From positions 1 to 64,000 of the forward strand of contig NZ_SNWW01000006.1 of assembly GCF_004362015.1 (NCBI RefSeq): a stretch of DNA of 64,000 nucleotides, in the 5' to 3' direction. A program made the translations under genes and the position numbers. This DNA is from Flavobacterium chryseum. Its GTDB lineage: Bacteria; Bacteroidota; Bacteroidia; Flavobacteriales; Flavobacteriaceae. Under the pieces are notes generated by a model, which ran no database searches, was not told the origin of the DNA, and saw nothing but the letters and a program-made list of their open reading frames with translations. Position 1 is the stretch's first letter; the number at the start of each line of letters is the position of its first letter. Shown here piece by piece: positions 9,901-18,143 of the stretch.

Positions 9901-10017
9901 AAACCTTTAGCGATTGTAATTATCGGAGGATTAATTACTGCAACAATATTAACGTTATTGGTTTTCCCAATTATATTTTGGGTATTCAACCGCAAGAAAA
10001 ATGCTCCTATTGAGTAA
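6919..10017 (+). CDS. CusA/CzcA-family heavy-metal efflux RND transporter
   Basis: 1032 residues, full length for a HME-RND pump. It has an N-terminal transmembrane helix (about 15-32), two large periplasmic loops and two bundles of transmembrane helices. The conserved DFGIIIDGAVVMVE stretch in TM4 carries the acidic residues used for proton coupling in this family. It imports protons and exports metal ions through the adaptor and TolC partners. The metal (Cu/Ag versus Co/Zn/Cd) cannot be settled by eye. Transcription ends at the terminator 52 nt downstream. Confidence 0.93.
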   Translation: MNKFIRNIIAFSLKNKAFTFFWVGLLAVAGFISFKNMPIDAFPDVTNTQIIIITQWNGKSAEEVERFVTSPIEISMNSVQKKTSVRSITMFGLSVIKIIFDDGVDDTFARLQVNNLLKNVSLPDGVDPDVQPPYGPTGEIFRYIVKSNSRDSRELLTYQNWVIDKQLRSVPGVADLNVFGGQTKTYEVGVDPIKLAKYNITPLQVYNAVNAGNLNVGGDIIEKNGQAFVVRGVGLLKSISDIENIIVDDANGNPILVKNLASVYESSMPRVGQTGLGKNDDAVEGIVVMRKGENPQETLALIKAKIKDLNDNVLPKDIKIETFYDRDNLMNFTTETVMHNLFEGIILVTCVVFLFMADWRTTFTVSIVIPLSLLFAFLCLKMMGMSANLLSLGAVDFGIIIDGAVVMVEGLFVVLDHRANQLGMTAYNKIAKGSLIKKTGAEMGKAIFFSKLIIITALLPIFSFQKVEGKMFSPLAYTLGFALMGALLFTLTLVPVLSHILLNKNVKEKNNPFVNFWDRIVSKGFAWTFKHKMKTLIASMAILATVFFSATFLGTEFLPQLNEGALWVTAELPMSTSLPESVKTAAMIRKDLETFPEVKNVLSQTGRSNDGTDPNGFGFIQLQVDLKPKSEWTRKITMDDLINQMDKKLKVHQGITYNYSQPVIDNVAESVAGFKASNAVKIYGDDLDKLDELSNEVLKQIKDIPGIKDVGILRNVGQPEISVILDRDKMAAYGVTLSDAQAVLELAFGGKTATEKYEDEKKFDVRVRFSKEYRKDENDISELKVPTISGIKIPLKEICELKTITGPAFIYRDNTKRFIGVKFSVRDRDLGSTIAEAQAKVAKMKLPNGYTVGWTGEFENQVRASARLAQVVPISLIGIFVLLFILFGNIKDSLLVLANVPFAIIGGIIALHVTGMNFGISAGVGFIALLGICIQNGVILISEFHHNIKAKLSLEESIFLGVKARTRAVVMTALMASIGLMPAAISTGIGSESQKPLAIVIIGGLITATILTLLVFPIIFWVFNRKKNAPIE

Positions 10018-10068
10018 GGAGTTTTAAAATAAATTAATTTTGGTTAAATTAATTAGGTTTTGTTAGGG

Positions 10069-10098
10069 AAAAAGCATCATTTTTTAATGGTGCTTTTT
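10069..10098 (+). terminator. Terminator of the efflux operon
   Basis: The 13-nt arms 10069-10081 and 10086-10098 pair with one T-G wobble around a TTTT loop, and the right arm ends in a T-run. Confidence 0.8.
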
Positions 10099-10150
10099 TG
10101 ATTCTGTTACCTTTTAGTTTAATATATTGCACTAATCATTTTAAATTTAT

Positions 10151-10753
10151 ATGAAATATATCTACTTTTTAATAACCGTATTTTTTATCAGTTTTATAGC
10201 TTCAATTATAAATCCTAAAGAAGCTTTTACATGTTTTCTTGAAATTATTCCGGCGATTATTGGATTTTTGATTTTAGCCTTTACTTTCCAGAAATTCAGA
10301 TTTACAAATTTCACTTATACTTTAATACTAGTGCATTGCATAATCTTATTTATTGGAGGACATTATACGTATGCCGAAGTTCCGCTTTTTGATTATATAA
10401 AAGAAGTATTTCATCAGAGCAGAAACAATTATGATAAAGTGGGGCACTTTGCGCAAGGCTTAGTTCCGGCAATGATAATAAGAGAATTATTTATTCGCAA
10501 AAATGTAATAAGCAATAAAAGCTTCTTCAATTTTATTATTGTAAGCATTTGTGTGGCCATAAGTGCCGCTTACGAATTTATAGAATGGTTTGTTTCCTTA
10601 GCAACCGGAGATGGCGGCGATGCCTTTTTAGGAACTCAGGGTTATGTTTGGGATACACAGTCGGATATGTTATTTGCAACAATCGGGGCGATAGTTGGGC
10701 TTATTGCATTCTCAAAAATTCAGGATAAGCAAATTCAAAAAATATCATTTTAG
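10151..10753 (+). CDS. DUF2238 (YjdF-like) membrane protein
   Basis: 200 residues with about five to six hydrophobic segments and almost no soluble part. The conserved block around NNYDKVGHFAQG (residues about 93-104), the later AAYEFIEW and the DTQSDM motif identify the DUF2238/YjdF family of inner-membrane proteins. The biochemical role of the family is unknown. It is a single gene converging on the ankyrin gene, with a shared terminator. Confidence 0.85.
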   Translation: MKYIYFLITVFFISFIASIINPKEAFTCFLEIIPAIIGFLILAFTFQKFRFTNFTYTLILVHCIILFIGGHYTYAEVPLFDYIKEVFHQSRNNYDKVGHFAQGLVPAMIIRELFIRKNVISNKSFFNFIIVSICVAISAAYEFIEWFVSLATGDGGDAFLGTQGYVWDTQSDMLFATIGAIVGLIAFSKIQDKQIQKISF

Positions 10754-10808
10754 AATAATCATAGTTTTATTGAAACAAAAAGATTAAAACAAAAAAGCTT
10801 AAACAAAA

Positions 10809-10840
10809 AAAACGACCTTCTGCTCAATGAAGGTCGTTTT
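10809..10840. terminator. Bidirectional terminator
   Basis: AAAACGACCTTC (10809-10820) and GAAGGTCGTTTT (10829-10840) form a perfect 12-bp stem with an 8-nt loop between two convergent genes. A/T runs on both sides let it work in both directions. Confidence 0.85.
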
Positions 10841-10871
10841 TGTGTACTAACTCAAACTTATTTTTAAACTC

Positions 10872-11252
10872 TTATTTTGCAGCTTTCAAAAGTGCAATAG
10901 CTTCTGTTGCATTAGATAATTGTGCAAATTTTAAAGCTGTATATCCTTGTTCGTTTTTATCTGATGGACGAGCTCCACTAGCTAATAAAACTTTAATAAT
11001 TTCTACTTTGTTATAACGGGCAGCGATCATTAAAGGAGACATGTCATCTGATTTTTCATTTACATCAGCACCGTATTCGATAAATTTTTTCACTACTTCA
11101 ATATCTCCTTTACTAACAGCAACTGTTAATGGAGTTCCGAAAGATACTGATACTTCTACCTGATCTTTAACACACGTTTTGTAATTTGAAGCCATTGAAA
11201 CATTTGCGAATGCTACTAAAGCTAATCCTAAATAAATAACTGAATTTTTCAT
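10872..11252 (-). CDS. Small exported ankyrin-repeat protein
   Basis: 126 residues with a signal peptide (1-21, ending NVSMA). Three ankyrin-type repeats follow: GTPLTVAVSKGDIEVVKKFIEYGADVN, MSPLMIAARYNKVEIIKVLLASGA and YTALKFAQLSNATEAIALLK. It is a periplasmic protein-protein interaction module of unknown partner. A stand-alone signal-peptide ankyrin protein of this size is common in Flavobacterium. It is monocistronic, with its own promoter and terminator. Confidence 0.88.
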   Translation of the reverse strand: MKNSVIYLGLALVAFANVSMASNYKTCVKDQVEVSVSFGTPLTVAVSKGDIEVVKKFIEYGADVNEKSDDMSPLMIAARYNKVEIIKVLLASGARPSDKNEQGYTALKFAQLSNATEAIALLKAAK

Positions 11253-11316
11253 AATGATTTTGTTTTTAATTGATTGATAATTATTTGATTGATAATGGGT
11301 TGTTGTTAAACTTATG

Positions 11317-11324
11317 CAAATGTA
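11317..11324 (-). promoter_or_regulatory. -7 box for the ankyrin gene
   Basis: On the minus strand this reads TACATTTG, an exact TAnnTTTG box about 65 nt before the start codon. A second exact box, TACCTTTG, lies further upstream at 11443-11450, so the gene may have two promoters. Confidence 0.5.
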
Positions 11325-11763
11325 TATTAAATTCTAGTATATTGCTATGCAAGGTACTTTGTTTTAACTAATTGTTAACGTTTACTTAATGAATTCAAAA
11401 TATTCCAAACGTTAATTTCTTAATTTTTTATAATAGACGCTGCAAAGGTAGAAATGTTACACTAAAACGAATATTTCTTAAAATTAAATCTGAAGTTTTT
11501 TAAAAAAATTAAAATCAATACTTTATGATTTTAACTCTACAATAATATTATGTACAAAAAAGGAAGAATTTATTCATTAAAACTAAATAAATAGAACAGT
11601 AATAATCAATTTTTGATGTAAATAAAAAAAATTAACAAAAGTCTGAAAAATAAGAAAATACTTAAAAATTTAATATCCAGACTTTAACAAGTAAAATCAG
11701 AAAAGGGATAAATGAAGTTATTTTATCTCTATATTTTATTTGGATTTATAGTAAACATAAAAT
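11325..11763. other. AT-rich intergenic stretch
   Basis: Between the ankyrin gene (leftward) and the end of the mannanase gene (also leftward). Very AT-rich, with no credible reading frame. The only recognisable signal is the TACCTTTG box on the minus strand at 11443-11450. Confidence 0.6.
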
Positions 11764-12900
11764 TTACAATTTGAATTTGTTTTTATAGATATCCTTCAAA
11801 TCGTTTTCGAATAAAGTGTAGGGATTATCATAAAACTTAATAAAATCAGGGGCACTAACCTGACCCGGAAAAGGCGCATAAAAATGAGTAGGACTTGTAG
11901 CGTCATTCCTCCAAACTAAAACATAGGCTAATTCAAGTTTTTTTGTTTGTAAAGTTTTCAATAACGTTTCTGTCCACCAAGTTGGATTGGGAATAGATTC
12001 TAAACCCGTTTCTGTAAAAGCTGCTAACTTGTTCTTTTTTATTCCGAGATCTGAAATTATGCAGAGCTTTTTAGTTGCAGCTTCCAGATCATATTTTCCA
12101 TCTCTTCCAAAATCACCATAATCATCCATTCCAAACATATCTACATAATTATCTCCCGGATACCGTTCTAAGTATTCAGATTCTGAATTGAATTTATTAT
12201 CCGGAGAAAAAGCGTAGATAAAATTATGAACGCCCAAAGTATCTCTTAAATAAGAAACTGTAAATTGCCAAACCGCGATAAAGTCTTCACGAGAGGTGTA
12301 GGGTTTTCCCCACCAAAACCAATCGCCATCAAATTCATGAAAAGGCCTGAAAATCATTGGCGCAAGCGAGCCATCTTTGGCTTTTACAGAATGAGCAAAA
12401 TCAGCAATCGTTTTTAAAATTTCTTTGTATTGTTCATGATGTGAGCCACCTTCTTTAATTAAAGACATTGCAGCAACAGCAGTCGAATCTTTTTTATAAA
12501 AACTATTTCCGGAAACCGGATTTATAAAATGCCATGAAACGGTTGTGATTCCGCCTCTTTCATAAGTATCAATAACATTCTTTCTTAAAATCTCTTTTGT
12601 TTTTTCTATTTGCTCTTTTGATTTTCCGGAAAATCCACTAAAATCAATTCCTACAACGGCCGGATGCGAACCAGTAACTGATTTAACATCTGAACGATTG
12701 GGTTCATTTGACCATCCGTACCCATATTCAAGCGCATGTTGATGTCCGAAAAGAATATGATTTTTTGAAATTAGTTTTAAATTCTCATACAAAACTTTCG
12801 TTTCTTTTGTCGCATTTTTATCAATTTGCGCAAAAAGAAAATGCCCTGCTATCATAAATAGAGATAGCAAGGCATTTTTTTTATTTGTAATTAAGTTCAT
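11764..12900 (-). CDS. Glycoside hydrolase family 26, beta-mannanase-like
   Basis: 378 residues, with a signal peptide (cleavage near residue 25, LFAQ). A single GH26 catalytic domain fills the rest, with no carbohydrate-binding module. The acid/base E189 is in FRPFHEFDGDWFWWG and the nucleophile E297 in AFTETGLES, with the expected spacing of about 108. Predicted to cleave beta-1,4-mannan in the periplasm or at the cell surface. No SusCD pair lies beside it, so it is not in a classical polysaccharide utilisation locus. Family confidence is high; substrate is inferred. Confidence 0.9.
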   Translation of the reverse strand: MNLITNKKNALLSLFMIAGHFLFAQIDKNATKETKVLYENLKLISKNHILFGHQHALEYGYGWSNEPNRSDVKSVTGSHPAVVGIDFSGFSGKSKEQIEKTKEILRKNVIDTYERGGITTVSWHFINPVSGNSFYKKDSTAVAAMSLIKEGGSHHEQYKEILKTIADFAHSVKAKDGSLAPMIFRPFHEFDGDWFWWGKPYTSREDFIAVWQFTVSYLRDTLGVHNFIYAFSPDNKFNSESEYLERYPGDNYVDMFGMDDYGDFGRDGKYDLEAATKKLCIISDLGIKKNKLAAFTETGLESIPNPTWWTETLLKTLQTKKLELAYVLVWRNDATSPTHFYAPFPGQVSAPDFIKFYDNPYTLFENDLKDIYKNKFKL

Positions 12901-12931
12901 GGTTTAAATAGTTAGTTTAAACCCGAAATTA

Positions 12932-13885
12932 CTATTTAGTTTCAAGGTATTCTAATACGTTTTTATCAATACGTTGATCAATATTAGCAATATCAGCTTT
13001 TACGAATTTTTCACCTAAAATATTCTCGTACAACTCAATATATCTCTCAGAAACTGATTCGATATATGCATCTGTCATTTCAGGAATTTGTTGTCCTTCC
13101 TGACCCTGAAAACCATTTTCGATCAGCCAGCGACGCACAAACTCTTTAGACAATTGTTTTTGCTCCTCCCCTTTTTCTTGTCTTTCTTCATAACCTTCGG
13201 CATAAAAATAACGAGAAGAATCAGGTGTATGAATTTCATCAATTAAAACAATTACACCATCTTTTGTTTTTCCGAATTCGTATTTGGTATCTACTAAAAT
13301 TAAGCCGCGAGAAGCTGCGATTTCAGTTCCTCTTTGAAATAAATCACGTGTAAATTTCTCTAAAACAATATAATCTTCTTCTGAAACTATTCCCTTTGAT
13401 AAAATATCTTCACGGGAAATATCTTCGTCATGAGAACCGTTATCTGCTTTTGTTGTTGGTGTAATAATTGGTTCCGGAAATTTGTCATTTTCTTTTAAAC
13501 CTTCGGCCATTGTTACGCCGCAAATTTGTCTTTTTCCTGCAGCATATTCACGAGCAGCGTGCCCTGAAAGATATCCACGAATAACCATTTCTACTTTAAA
13601 AGGCTCACATAAATGTCCTACAGCTACATTTGGATCCGGAGATGCAATCAACCAGTTTGGAACAATATCTTCTGTTAATTCCATAAATCTTGTCGCAATC
13701 TGATTTAGAATTTGTCCTTTGTATGGAATACCTTTTGGCAAAACCACATCAAAAGCCGAAAGTCTGTCGGTTGCAACCATTACCAAAAGTTCGTCGTTAA
13801 TGTTATAAACTTCTCTAACTTTTCCGCGGTAAACTGATTTCTGATTTGGGAAATTAAAATTTGTAGTTGTGATTGTATTGCTCAT
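12932..13885 (-). CDS. purC: Phosphoribosylaminoimidazole-succinocarboxamide synthase
   Basis: 317 residues, SAICAR synthetase of the longer Bacteroidota/eukaryote-like type. It joins CAIR and aspartate using ATP in de novo purine synthesis. Visible signatures are the N-terminal YRGKVREVY glycine-rich strand, [22 protein letters not shown] and the [12 protein letters not shown] segment. Cytosolic. A TAAATTTG -7 box lies 33 nt upstream. It lies 32 bp upstream of the mannanase gene on the same strand, so some read-through is possible. Confidence 0.95.
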   Translation of the reverse strand: MSNTITTTNFNFPNQKSVYRGKVREVYNINDELLVMVATDRLSAFDVVLPKGIPYKGQILNQIATRFMELTEDIVPNWLIASPDPNVAVGHLCEPFKVEMVIRGYLSGHAAREYAAGKRQICGVTMAEGLKENDKFPEPIITPTTKADNGSHDEDISREDILSKGIVSEEDYIVLEKFTRDLFQRGTEIAASRGLILVDTKYEFGKTKDGVIVLIDEIHTPDSSRYFYAEGYEERQEKGEEQKQLSKEFVRRWLIENGFQGQEGQQIPEMTDAYIESVSERYIELYENILGEKFVKADIANIDQRIDKNVLEYLETK

Positions 13886-13917
13886 TATCCTTAAGTTGTG
13901 TTTTTGTTTTATTAATG

Positions 13918-13925
13918 CAAATTTA
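13918..13925 (-). promoter_or_regulatory. -7 box for purC
   Basis: Reads TAAATTTG on the minus strand, followed by CAT, and gives a leader of about 25-30 nt. The same TAAATTTGCAT string precedes the HAD gene. Confidence 0.6.
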
Positions 13926-14005
13926 AAACTATTTCACAGAGTATCCAATGAAAAGAAAGAGATGCATCAAGAAATATTGCATTTTATAATCTAAAGGTAC
14001 TTAAA

Positions 14006-14040
14006 ACAAAATGCCTATAGAAATTCTACAGGCATTTTGT
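14006..14040 (-). terminator. Terminator of the HAD phosphatase gene
   Basis: ACAAAATGCCT (14006-14016) pairs with AGGCATTTTGT (14030-14040), and an inner TAGAA/TTCTA stem extends it. On the minus strand a TTTT run follows. Confidence 0.75.
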
Positions 14041-14063
14041 TTATTTATTATAATGAATTGAAA

Positions 14064-14897
14064 TTAGCTTGCTACAAACTCTTTATTCAAAATTTTTGAT
14101 GAAATATATTTTGCAACGCCATCTTCGGCATTTGTTTTTATAACTTCTAAATCAGGCAATGTTTCTTTTAATAAAGCAGGAGCATTACCCATAATTAAAC
14201 CTTTTCCTGATGCAGATAACATTTGAACATCGTTAAAACCATCTCCAAAAGAAACCACTTCATCTAAGGTAAAACCTTCTTTTTCCAGCACTTGTTCAAT
14301 GGCAACGGCTTTGTCTATCGACTTATCCATAAATTCCAAACAAGTTGGCAGACTAAATGCATGATGCAAATGTTCTGAAGAATTTGCTAAAATGTCATCT
14401 TTTAATTTTACTAGTTTTTCATGATTATCACATGAAAAGAATAACTTAATAGAACCAAAATCTTCCAGCTTTTTGTAATCAACCAATTCCGGACGGTATT
14501 TTAATTCCGTTTGAAAAGCATTTAGTTTTTCGCTTAATTTATTCGTTTGCCAGACATTTTCCTTAAATAAAACAACTGTAATTTCAGGATCGATTTCAAT
14601 ATTTAATGCTGCTTTAACAACATCACTATTTAAATTGAATGCAAAAAGTTCTTTTTTTTCAGGTGAATGTATTCTCGCTCCGTTTGAACTTACCAAATAA
14701 ACCGGAACTTCGAGCGTGTCGATAATTGCCATTGCATCAAGATGATGGCGGCCAGTTGCAACAATGATAAGATAATTTTGATTGTGAAGTTCCTGAAAAA
14801 TAGATTTGGTATAATCTGATATTCTGTGTTGGGTGTTGAGTAAAGTTCCGTCTAAGTCACTTACAACAACTTTTATATTTTTAAGTTTTGAAGTCAT
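14064..14897 (-). CDS. Cof-type HAD-family phosphatase
   Basis: 277 residues from the chosen start. HAD motifs: nucleophile Asp in VVVSDLDGTLLNT near the N terminus, a motif II region VATGRHH, a conserved lysine in the DKAVAIEQVL segment and GDGFNDVQML as motif IV. The cap is of the C2B/Cof type. Such enzymes dephosphorylate sugar or cofactor phosphates in the cytosol. The frame stays open 72 nt further upstream, but a TAAATTTG -7 box sits inside that extension, so the start at 14897 is favoured. Confidence 0.88.
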   Translation of the reverse strand: MTSKLKNIKVVVSDLDGTLLNTQHRISDYTKSIFQELHNQNYLIIVATGRHHLDAMAIIDTLEVPVYLVSSNGARIHSPEKKELFAFNLNSDVVKAALNIEIDPEITVVLFKENVWQTNKLSEKLNAFQTELKYRPELVDYKKLEDFGSIKLFFSCDNHEKLVKLKDDILANSSEHLHHAFSLPTCLEFMDKSIDKAVAIEQVLEKEGFTLDEVVSFGDGFNDVQMLSASGKGLIMGNAPALLKETLPDLEVIKTNAEDGVAKYISSKILNKEFVAS

Positions 14898-14924
14898 ATT
14901 AGTAATCAAGTATTTATGATTATG

Positions 14925-14932
14925 CAAATTTA
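14925..14932 (-). promoter_or_regulatory. -7 box for the HAD gene
   Basis: TAAATTTG on the minus strand, about 28 nt before the start at 14897. It decides against the longer reading frame. Confidence 0.6.
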
Positions 14933-15037
14933 AGGTTTTATGACCAGTTGAGCAAAGATTACAAGGCATGAAAGCCTAAAATGACACAAGTTTATTATAT
15001 ATTTAACTATTTCTTCAAAAAGTAAATTATTGGTAAT

Positions 15038-15400
15038 TTAAACTTTAATAATTCCAGATTTATACAAATTCAATGCCTTCTGCAAAACCATTTCTATCTT
15101 TTCTAATGGCAAATCTTCATCAGAATCAAATAACATAATTTTCATTCTCGATCGATCTTCCTGAATTAAAAAAGATTCATCAAAGTGTTTTCCTTCTACA
15201 ATTCCGATATAAGGTTGCTTGAGTTTTTTGTGAATCCATAAATAACAAAACATTTTTCCTTTATAGCAGAAAAATGGCATTCCATATTTAAGGACATTTG
15301 TGATGTCTTGGTCTTGTTTTAGAATGATTTCTTTTAATGCAAGAAGTGTCTCTTTTATAGGTTCTTCCTGGTTTAGGTAAAAATCATCTAGTTGTTTCAT
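15038..15400 (-). CDS. DUF1801 domain-containing protein
   Basis: 120 residues, cytosolic. It has the DUF1801 (YdhG-like) layout: an N-terminal helix pair with IKETLLALKEIILK, then a KYGMPFFCYKGKMFCYLWIHK core, then YIGIVEGK and a C-terminal helix. The fold is small and alpha/beta, and the biological role of the family is not established. It is a single gene; no clear promoter or terminator was found. Confidence 0.8.
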   Translation of the reverse strand: MKQLDDFYLNQEEPIKETLLALKEIILKQDQDITNVLKYGMPFFCYKGKMFCYLWIHKKLKQPYIGIVEGKHFDESFLIQEDRSRMKIMLFDSDEDLPLEKIEMVLQKALNLYKSGIIKV

Positions 15401-15539
15401 TTATATAAAGTTTAAAAAGAGTAAATTCAAAAAAAATATTCGTTTTACACATTTCTAAAAAGAACATGAATAAAACGAATATCATTAAACATCAAAACAC
15501 ATTTTACGATTTACATTTGACATTTCATTAAATAAAAAC

Positions 15540-16562
15540 TTAATCGTGATTCTCTATTTGTTTATAAGCATCAATTACCTTTTTCACTAATCGGTGACGC
15601 ACGATATCCTTATCATCAAGATAAATAATCCCGATTCCGTCAACGTCTTTCAAAACTAAAATAGCTTCTTTCAAACCCGAAATAGTTCTGCGTGGTAAAT
15701 CGACCTGTCCTGGATCACCCGTAATCATGAATTTGGCATTTTTTCCCATACGGGTCAAAAACATTTTCATTTGCGAGTGTGTTGTATTTTGTGCTTCATC
15801 CAGAATTACAAAGGCATTATCAAGCGTACGTCCGCGCATAAATGCCAATGGCGCAATCTGAATAATTCCTTTTAATATGTAATCTTCGAGCTTTTCGTTG
15901 GGTAACATATCGCGCAAAGCATCATAAAGAGGCTGCATATACGGATCTAGTTTTTCTTTCATATCACCGGGTAGGAAACCAAGGTTTTCTCCTGCTTCTA
16001 CTGCCGGTCGTGTAAGTATGATCCTTTTTACTTCCTTTTCTTTCAGTGCTTTTACGGCCATTGCCACACCTGTATAGGTTTTTCCGGTTCCTGCTGGTCC
16101 AACTGCAAATACCATATCATTTTTCTTGATGGTATCTACCAATAATTGTTGATTTGGCGTCATGGCTTTAATAATCTTACCGCCAACTCCGTGAACTAAT
16201 ATTTTGTCATGATCGTATGATTTTTTTTCATCCTGACCATCCATAATTACGCGTTCAATTACATTATCGTCAATGTTGTTGTATCTGGTAAAATGAAGCA
16301 TCAGCCTCTGAAATCTTTTCTCGAATTCATCTAAAACTTCTTTTTCGCCAAATGCTTTCAAAGTCGTCCCTCTTGCTACTATTTTAAGCTTTGGGTAGTA
16401 CTTTTTAATTATTTCAAGATGAGTGTCCTGAGCGCCCCAAAAGTCTTTTGGAGCGATGTCTATTAGCTCGATTATTCTTTCGTTCAAATGAGGTAGTTTT
16501 AAATTAAAATTAAATTTGTTTTGTAAATCTATGTTGTCGGGTTGTTTTATCTTTAAATGCAA
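15540..16562 (-). CDS. phoH: PhoH family ATPase
   Basis: 340 residues from the TTG at 16562. Walker A is GPAGTGKT, Walker B is FVILDEAQNTT, and the PhoH core runs to the C terminus. PhoH proteins are cytosolic RNA-associated ATPases linked to RNA metabolism and stress. The family-typical start is NERIIEL, so a second TTG at 16487 (315 residues) is an equally good or better start; the extra 25 residues are Asn/Lys-rich and look unconserved. A -7 box at 16615-16622 serves either. It diverges from the SAM hydrolase gene. Confidence 0.9.
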   Translation of the reverse strand: MHLKIKQPDNIDLQNKFNFNLKLPHLNERIIELIDIAPKDFWGAQDTHLEIIKKYYPKLKIVARGTTLKAFGEKEVLDEFEKRFQRLMLHFTRYNNIDDNVIERVIMDGQDEKKSYDHDKILVHGVGGKIIKAMTPNQQLLVDTIKKNDMVFAVGPAGTGKTYTGVAMAVKALKEKEVKRIILTRPAVEAGENLGFLPGDMKEKLDPYMQPLYDALRDMLPNEKLEDYILKGIIQIAPLAFMRGRTLDNAFVILDEAQNTTHSQMKMFLTRMGKNAKFMITGDPGQVDLPRRTISGLKEAILVLKDVDGIGIIYLDDKDIVRHRLVKKVIDAYKQIENHD

Positions 16563-16599
16563 ATTGTCTTTTCTTCTTTCAATTTGTATTTAGTATTAC

Positions 16600-16622
16600 T
16601 AGATTTGCATATCTCAAATTTA
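16600..16622. promoter_or_regulatory. Overlapping divergent promoters, PhoH and SAM hydrolase
   Basis: TAGATTTG on the plus strand (16600-16607) serves the SAM hydrolase, and TAAATTTG on the minus strand (16615-16622) serves phoH. The predicted start sites fall between the two boxes, so each box lies inside the other gene's transcribed region. Confidence 0.5.
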
Positions 16623-16666
16623 ATGAAAATTAGATTTAAAAACTACCAATAGTTATAAACAAAATT

Positions 16667-17494
16667 ATGTCAATAATTACCCTTACTACTGATTACGGCT
16701 TAAAAGACCACTTTGTGGGTTCGCTAAAGGGTAAAATTTTATCTGAATATTCAGAGGCTCAAATAATTGACATTTCACATGATATAGACCCGTTTAATAC
16801 AGCCGAAGCAAGCTATATTATCGGGGCATCTTATTTAAGTTTTCCAAAAGGAACAGTCCATTTAATTGGAGTTGATATCGAACGTAATAAAGAGAATCAG
16901 CATATTGCTATGGAATGGAACGATCATTACTTTATTTGTGCCGATAATGGCATTTTAAGTATGCTTACACAAAAAATTGTTCCGCAAAAAATTGTCGAAA
17001 TTAATGTTCACGATCGTTTTCCTAGTGAATTCAGCGATCTGGATATTTTTATACAAGTCGCCTGCCATATTGCAAAAGGCGGTTTATTGAATGTGATTGG
17101 AAGAGAAGTTTCCGGAATTAAGGAAATAAACGAATTACAGGCAGTGGTTTCAAACGATGGAAATTCGCTAAAAGGATATGTAATTTATATCGATCATCTC
17201 GGAAACATTGTGACTAATATTTCTAAAAAGCAATTTATAGAAGTAGCAAAAGGCCGTCCGTACGAAATTGTAATGAAACCCAAAAGCATCAAAACCATTC
17301 TGCCAAATTATTCAGCCATTGCAACTTCAGAAAAATACCCAATAAAAACATACGAAGGAGAAAAACTGGCTATTTTTAACGAAGCCGGATTTCTTGAAAT
17401 TGCCATTTTTAGAGGCAATCCTTCAAAAGTTGGTTCTGCAAATAGTTTGTTGGGATTGAATTATCGCGATGTAATTACGGTTCAGTTTCTTTAA
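16667..17494 (+). CDS. SAM hydrolase / SAM-dependent halogenase family protein
   Basis: 275 residues, formerly the DUF62 family. The N-terminal LTTDYGLKDHFVG has the conserved Asp used in this family. Further matches are HDIDPFNTAEASYI and FICADNGILS. Most members hydrolyse S-adenosylmethionine to adenosine and methionine with a hydroxide nucleophile; true halogenases need a loop not evident here. Cytosolic. The start codon follows a canonical -7 box at 16600-16607. Confidence 0.88.
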   Translation: MSIITLTTDYGLKDHFVGSLKGKILSEYSEAQIIDISHDIDPFNTAEASYIIGASYLSFPKGTVHLIGVDIERNKENQHIAMEWNDHYFICADNGILSMLTQKIVPQKIVEINVHDRFPSEFSDLDIFIQVACHIAKGGLLNVIGREVSGIKEINELQAVVSNDGNSLKGYVIYIDHLGNIVTNISKKQFIEVAKGRPYEIVMKPKSIKTILPNYSAIATSEKYPIKTYEGEKLAIFNEAGFLEIAIFRGNPSKVGSANSLLGLNYRDVITVQFL

Positions 17495-17682
17495 ATATTT
17501 TAGATTTCAGATTGTTGATTTCAGATTCAAAAATTGCGGGAATTTGGAATTTGGAATTTTCATAATTGGAATTTTAAAATTTTCCTAAAAAGAACAATCA
17601 ATTTTGGTATTTTTGCGCACCTGAAGAATCTTTAGACATTCAAAAATCTAAAATCAACAATCTAAAATCTAAAATCACAAAG

Positions 17683-17979
17683 ATGTTTGTCAGAATAGTA
17701 AAAATGAGTTTTCACGAAGAAAAAATTCCTGATTTTCTGGAGAATTTTGAAACCGTAAAAGACAAAATACGAAATGCAGACGGAAATCGTTTTTTAGAAT
17801 TGTATCAGGACAAAAATGACAAATGCATATTTTTTACATACAGTTATTGGGAAACCGAAGAAGACTTAGAAAATTACAGACAATCTGAACTTTTTAATAG
17901 CGTTTGGGATTTTACAAAAAAACTCTTTAATGCAAAACCAGAAGCGTGGAGCGTCGATAAAATTGTTTCTTTAGTTTAA
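17683..17979 (+). CDS. Small antibiotic-biosynthesis-monooxygenase-fold protein
   Basis: 98 residues forming one ABM (dimeric alpha/beta ferredoxin-like) domain, with the typical N-terminal strand MFVRIVKMSF, a central RFLELYQDKNDKCIFFTYSYWETEEDLENYRQSELF and a C-terminal helix. Members act as cofactor-free quinol monooxygenases or heme/aldehyde-binding proteins, and this one lacks diagnostic residues. An upstream box TATTTTTG fits a promoter. It lies apart from other enzymes of its type in the accessory region. Confidence 0.75.
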   Translation: MFVRIVKMSFHEEKIPDFLENFETVKDKIRNADGNRFLELYQDKNDKCIFFTYSYWETEEDLENYRQSELFNSVWDFTKKLFNAKPEAWSVDKIVSLV

Positions 17980-18143
17980 ATTAATTTACTATACTGGTTT
18001 TAATACTGAAAAAATTTAACCGCAAAGAACGCTACGATTATATTACAAGGTTTTTACAAAATGCAAAGTTCGCAAATCTGGAAGAACCTGAAAACTGAAA
18101 CAGATAAACTATTCAAACGAATAAACGATTAAACAAAAAATAA

